From: Acidobacteriota bacterium
GTDB lineage: Bacteria > Acidobacteriota > Terriglobia > Acidiferrales > UBA7541
Length of the DNA stretch: 64,000 nt
Assembly (NCBI GenBank): GCA_021812285.1
Contig: JAKAOH010000002.1
Span: 1 to 64,000 of the forward strand
Reading direction: 5' to 3'
Under the pieces are notes generated by a model. That model saw only the letters and a list, made by a program, of their open reading frames with translations. It did not search any database and had not been told where the DNA came from. Shown one piece after another: positions 60,016 through 64,000 of the stretch (position 1 is its first letter; each line of letters starts with the position of its first letter). The translations under genes were made by a program, and so were the position numbers.

Positions 60016-61305
60016 GTGCCTGGGACACGCATGGATTTTTCGGCCGTCAAGGCGGCCATTCACCGCAAGCTCATTCAGAAGCTCGATCTCGAGCGACTGA
60101 CCGAATCGGACCGCGAGCAGGTGCGCCGGGAAGTTTCGCAGATCCTCGAAAACCTGGTCATGGGCGAATCGACGCCGATGACCCTGCAGGAACGCGAGCG
60201 GCTTTCGCAGGAAGTGCTCAACGAGGTATTCGGTCTGGGCCCGCTCGAGCCGCTGCTGAACGATTCAACGATTTCCGATATCCTGGTGAACTCGCACCGG
60301 CAGGTCTACATCGAACGGAACGGCATCCTGGAACCCACGCCGATTCAATTTCGCGACGACCAGCACCTGATGACGATCATCGACCGGATCGTTTCGGCCG
60401 TGGGCCGGCGCGTGGATGAATCGTCGCCGATGGTGGATGCGCGCTTGCCCGACGGCTCGCGCGTGAACGCGATCATTCCTCCGCTGGCGATCGACGGGCC
60501 GGCGCTTTCCATCCGGCGATTCGGCCGCGGCCGCTTGCAGGCGGACGACCTGGTGCGCAACCGGACCTTGATGCCGCCCATGCTGGAGCTGCTCAAGGGT
60601 TGCATTCAGGCCCGGCTCAACATGCTGATCTCGGGCGGTACGGGTGCCGGCAAGACGACTCTGCTGAACATGCTTTCCCAGTTCATCTCCGACCGCGAGC
60701 GGATCATCACTATCGAGGACGCGGCGGAACTCCAGCTCCACCAGCGGCACGTGGTGCGCCTGGAGACGCGGCCGCCCAACATCGAAGGGCAGGGAGCCAT
60801 CCGTCAGCGGCAATTGGTGATCAACGCCCTGCGAATGCGGCCAGACCGGATTCTGGTGGGCGAGGTGCGCGGCGAGGAAGCGCTCGACATGCTCCAGGCC
60901 ATGAACACCGGTCACGAAGGGTCACTGACCACGATTCACGCAAACACGCCGCGCGACGCCCTCAGCCGGCTCGATACGATGGTGGCGATGGCGAACCTGA
61001 ACCTGCCGGAATCGGCGATCCGCCACCAGATCGCTTCCGCCATCGACGTCATCGTCCAGGTCAGCCGGCAAAGCGACGGCACGCGTAAAGTGACCAGCAT
61101 CGCCGAAGTCACCGGGATGGAAGGCGAAGTCATCACGATGCAGGATATTTTCCTTTTCCAGAAGAAGGGAATCGGCCCGAATGGGCAAGTGCTGGGGGAA
61201 TTCGGCGCGACGGGTATTCGGCCGAAATTCGCGGAGCGCTTGCTGGTTGCCGGCTTCCGTTTGCCGATGGATATGTTCGAGCGGAAGAAGGCGGAAACGG
61301 CCTAA
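60016..61305 (+). CDS. cpaF: Type II/IV secretion ATPase CpaF/TadA
   Basis: [24 protein letters not shown]; Walker [75 protein letters not shown]. Confidence 0.96.
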   Translation: MPGTRMDFSAVKAAIHRKLIQKLDLERLTESDREQVRREVSQILENLVMGESTPMTLQERERLSQEVLNEVFGLGPLEPLLNDSTISDILVNSHRQVYIERNGILEPTPIQFRDDQHLMTIIDRIVSAVGRRVDESSPMVDARLPDGSRVNAIIPPLAIDGPALSIRRFGRGRLQADDLVRNRTLMPPMLELLKGCIQARLNMLISGGTGAGKTTLLNMLSQFISDRERIITIEDAAELQLHQRHVVRLETRPPNIEGQGAIRQRQLVINALRMRPDRILVGEVRGEEALDMLQAMNTGHEGSLTTIHANTPRDALSRLDTMVAMANLNLPESAIRHQIASAIDVIVQVSRQSDGTRKVTSIAEVTGMEGEVITMQDIFLFQKKGIGPNGQVLGEFGATGIRPKFAERLLVAGFRLPMDMFERKKAETA

Positions 61306-61314
61306 AGGACACCC

Positions 61315-62283
61315 ATGGCGCTGCTGGTTGCATTCTTCACGTTTTTGGCGGTGATGGCGATCATCCTGCTGTTTTTCACGGTGGGGGGCGGCGCGCCGCA
61401 AGAGGACATCATCCGGAAGCGGTTCGAGGCGGTGCAGCGCGCCGAACGCCGCGGCGATTTGAGCCTGGGCCTGCAACTGGTTCGCGACGAACTGCTGAGC
61501 GACGTTCCCGCGCTCAACAAGTTGCTCGTTCGCTGGACCTGGGCGGAGCGGCTCCGGGAGTACATCGAGCAGTCCGGCGTCCGCAGCAAGCCGGGCAAAA
61601 TCCTGCTTCTCAGTTTCGTGCTGGCAATCGGCAGCTATCTGGTGGTTGCCGCCATTGTGGGTATAGTGCTGATCGCGCTGGCCGCGGGCATCGTTGCCGG
61701 CATGATCCCGTTGGCGGTGATCGCCTTCAAACGCAATCGCCGATTCCACCTCTTCGAGAAACACTTTCCCGAAGCTCTCGACCTGCTCGCGCGGGCCGTT
61801 CGCGCCGGCCACGCCGTCACCACGGGATTCGAGATGGTCGCCAAGGAGCTTCCCGAGCCGGTTTCCGGCGAATTCCGCACCACGTTCGAGGAACAGAATT
61901 TCGGGCTCCCTCTGCGCGACGCTCTCTTGAACCTCACCGAGCGGGTTCCTCTGCTCGACGTACGGTTTTTCGTGACGGCGCTGCTGATTCAGAAGGAGAC
62001 GGGAGGCAACCTGGCGGAAATTCTCGATAACCTTTCCCGGGTCATTCGAGAACGGTTCCGGATTCGCGGCGAGGTGAGAATTCGCACGGCGCAGGGCCGC
62101 ATGACGGCGGGAATTTTGATTGCCCTGCCTCCACTCATGCTTTTCATGCTCAACATGCTGAACCCGAGTTACATGAAACCCATGTTCACCCAGTCGATCG
62201 GCCATTGGATGCTGATCGGCGCCGCGGTCTTGCAAGTGGTCGGCTCGATCCTCCTCTGGAAGATCGTTCACATCGAGGTGTGA
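61315..62283 (+). CDS. tadB: Tad inner-membrane protein TadB
   Basis: T2SSF-type: FPEALDLLARAVRAGHAVTTGFEMVAKELPEPVSGEF...VTALLIQKETGGNLAEILDNLSRVIRERFRIRGEVR. Confidence 0.92.
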   Translation: MALLVAFFTFLAVMAIILLFFTVGGGAPQEDIIRKRFEAVQRAERRGDLSLGLQLVRDELLSDVPALNKLLVRWTWAERLREYIEQSGVRSKPGKILLLSFVLAIGSYLVVAAIVGIVLIALAAGIVAGMIPLAVIAFKRNRRFHLFEKHFPEALDLLARAVRAGHAVTTGFEMVAKELPEPVSGEFRTTFEEQNFGLPLRDALLNLTERVPLLDVRFFVTALLIQKETGGNLAEILDNLSRVIRERFRIRGEVRIRTAQGRMTAGILIALPPLMLFMLNMLNPSYMKPMFTQSIGHWMLIGAAVLQVVGSILLWKIVHIEV

Positions 62284-62296
62284 GGCGGAGGTCGGA

Positions 62297-63220
62297 ATGC
62301 CCTGGATTGTCATTTTCACGTTCGTCGCGACGTTAGCGATTTGCGGCATCGTCGTCTTCGTTTTGGTGCAAGGCGGCAGCGGCGAGATCGCGGAGCGGCT
62401 TTCCCACCTCTGGCATTTCGGAGCAAAAAGGCAGGAGCCGTCCTTCCCGGACAAGCAGAGAGCGCGGGCGGAAAAAGCGCTGGTCAAGGTCGCCACGCTG
62501 ATTCCTCCGTCGCAGAAGACGGTTTCGCGTTCACAGCAGATGTTGATTCGGGCCGGGTACCGCAACCCGCAGGCGGTTCTGGTGGTGCGCGGGTTGCGGA
62601 TCTTGCTGCCGATCGTTCTGGTAGCGATTGTCTACTTCACCGGTTTTTACGAGGAAAATCCGGTGGTGATTATCGCGCTGGCCGCGATCATCGGCTACAT
62701 GGGCCCGGAATTCTACGTAACCCAGAAGGTTCGGTCGAGGCAGCACCGGCTGCAACTCTCGTTGCCCGACGCGCTGGACCTGATGGTGATCAGCATGGAA
62801 GCGGGGCTTGGCCTGGACCAGGCGATTCTGCGCGTGTCCCAGGAGCTACGCTTCGCGCATCCGGAGTTGAGCGAAGAACTTCAGATGGTGAACATGGAAA
62901 CGCAATTGGGCAAGAACCGGCTGGAAGCGCTTCGGGAGCTTGCGACGCGCACCGGCGTGGAGGATATCAAGGCTCTTGTGGCCATGCTGATCCAAACCGA
63001 CCGGTTCGGCACGAGCGTCGCCCAATCGCTGCGCGTGTTTTCAGACGACCTGCGCGTCAGGCGCCGTCAGCGGGCCGAGGAGCAGGCGGCGAAGACCACG
63101 GTTAAAATGGTGCCGCCGCTGGTGTTCTTCATTTTTCCCGCCCTGATGGTGGTCATCCTCGGGCCGGGCGTGATCGCGATCATGCAGCAGCTTTTGCCCG
63201 TCGTTTCCGGCGCGCATTAA
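62297..63220 (+). CDS. tadC: Tad inner-membrane protein TadC
   Basis: LSLPDALDLMVISMEAGLGLDQAILRVSQELRFAHPELSEELQMVNMETQLGKNRLEALRELATRTGVEDIKALVAMLIQTDRFGTSVAQSLRVFSDDLRVRRRQRAEEQAAK. Confidence 0.93.
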   Translation: MPWIVIFTFVATLAICGIVVFVLVQGGSGEIAERLSHLWHFGAKRQEPSFPDKQRARAEKALVKVATLIPPSQKTVSRSQQMLIRAGYRNPQAVLVVRGLRILLPIVLVAIVYFTGFYEENPVVIIALAAIIGYMGPEFYVTQKVRSRQHRLQLSLPDALDLMVISMEAGLGLDQAILRVSQELRFAHPELSEELQMVNMETQLGKNRLEALRELATRTGVEDIKALVAMLIQTDRFGTSVAQSLRVFSDDLRVRRRQRAEEQAAKTTVKMVPPLVFFIFPALMVVILGPGVIAIMQQLLPVVSGAH

Positions 63221-63313
63221 GCCGTTCGGCAAAGGGACGGGCGGTAACGGGTGTGCAAGGGAAGATCGAACGTTAGTTGGAACGAAAAGAACCAAGGAGC
63301 TCAGGAGCCGACG

Positions 63314-63439
63314 ATGAACTTTTTGCAACTGACGGCCGATTTCTTGGGAATGAACAACATCCAGATCGTTGCTGCGATCCTGGCTGTGATTGTTCTCTTC
63401 ATCATCATTGCCCGCCGACGGAAGAAGGCTTCCCAGTAA
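63314..63439 (+). CDS. 41-aa single-TM small protein
   Basis: MNFLQLTADFLGMNNIQIVAAILAVIVLFIIIARRRKKASQ; AAGGAG 5' of the ATG; colinear with the tad genes. Confidence 0.6.
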   Translation: MNFLQLTADFLGMNNIQIVAAILAVIVLFIIIARRRKKASQ

Positions 63440-63495
63440 GGCAGGACGGACCAAGGGCGGGCTTTCAGAGGTAGGGCGGAGAGGGTACATGCACC

Positions 63496-63870
63496 GTGCA
63501 TGACCGTGATGGTGTATACGTTTACAACCGGACCCGGCAGACTTTCGTGGCTACCGAAGTCCGAATTGCCGATACATACCTGCGGCGTTTGATTGGCTTG
63601 CTCGGAAAGACGTCTCGCTGGGCCAAGCCGGGCCGCGGGCTATGGATCACACCGTCGTGCGGGGTCCACACGATCGGGATGCTGTTTCCGATCGATTTGG
63701 TTTTCATCGATCGGGACTGCCGGGTCGTGGGGATTCAGGAATACGTCCGCCCGTTCCGCGTTTCTCGGGTATGTTTGAAGGCCACCAGCGTGCTCGAATT
63801 TCCCGCCTATACGATCCACCGGTCCGGTACGGAACTGGGTGACAACCTGGAAATTGCCCCGGTCCACTGA
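63496..63870 (+). CDS. DUF192 domain protein
   Basis: DTYLRRLIGLLGKTSRWAKPGRGLWITPSCGVHTIGMLFPIDLVFIDRDCRVVGIQEYVRPFR...ATSVLEFPAYTIHRSGTELGDNLEI. Confidence 0.88.
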   Translation: MHDRDGVYVYNRTRQTFVATEVRIADTYLRRLIGLLGKTSRWAKPGRGLWITPSCGVHTIGMLFPIDLVFIDRDCRVVGIQEYVRPFRVSRVCLKATSVLEFPAYTIHRSGTELGDNLEIAPVH

Positions 63871-64000
63871 TTCCTGGCGCGGATCTCGGTAAGATTCCTC
63901 CAAGCCTGTGAGCGGGAACCAAGCACGGTAGGGGTGTGGGCGGCCCGTTTCCATTTTCCATGCGCGCGGCTTTCCGCACCCGCCGCCAGGAAACACGGGC

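Noticed and set aside
60922-62565. 547-aa minus-strand ORF
   Set aside because: Antisense to cpaF/tadB/tadC.

Overview
GC-rich bacterial chromosomal window; gene content and protein style look acidobacterial, but this is inference because no marker phylogeny was run. Left part (1-34 kb): 5' part of a molybdopterin oxidoreductase with a fused FeS/NrfD partner; MarR-GNAT fusion; a glgX-phosphoketolase-acetate kinase-threonine dehydratase run with divergent pgm-adh; an egtB/egtD-like pair; PCYCGC-motif protein; BNR/sortilin-type beta-propeller protein; M61 peptidase; two tandem Ser/Thr kinases with TolB/WD40-like C-termini; TMEM175-like channel; GH2 exo-glucosaminidase-like enzyme; two DinB/DUF1572 proteins. 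Middle (34-40 kb): pyrG and kdsB, in the same orientation but separated by about 3.2 kb of low-coding, palindrome-rich sequence with a relic REP-associated (Y1/RAYT) transposase. Right part (40-64 kb): a large Tad/Flp pilus locus (flp, tadV/cpaA, cpaB, cpaC, cpaE/tadZ, cpaF/tadA, tadB, tadC, two tadE-like, tadG-like). It is accompanied by unusual partners: an NtrC-type regulator with a degenerate receiver, an alpha/alpha-toroid (squalene-cyclase-like) protein, a DUF362 protein, a GT-C-like membrane protein, a TonB-domain protein, a PEGA-domain protein, a wHTH-AAA ATPase, two repeat-rich secreted proteins, a 41-aa membrane peptide and a DUF192 protein. Main candidates for follow-up: the regulated flp unit (candidate sigma-54 promoter, upstream palindrome, strong hairpin after flp), the toroid/DUF362/GT-C accessory genes of the Tad locus, an in-frame palindromic element inside a kinase domain, and the kdsB/pyrG insertion.
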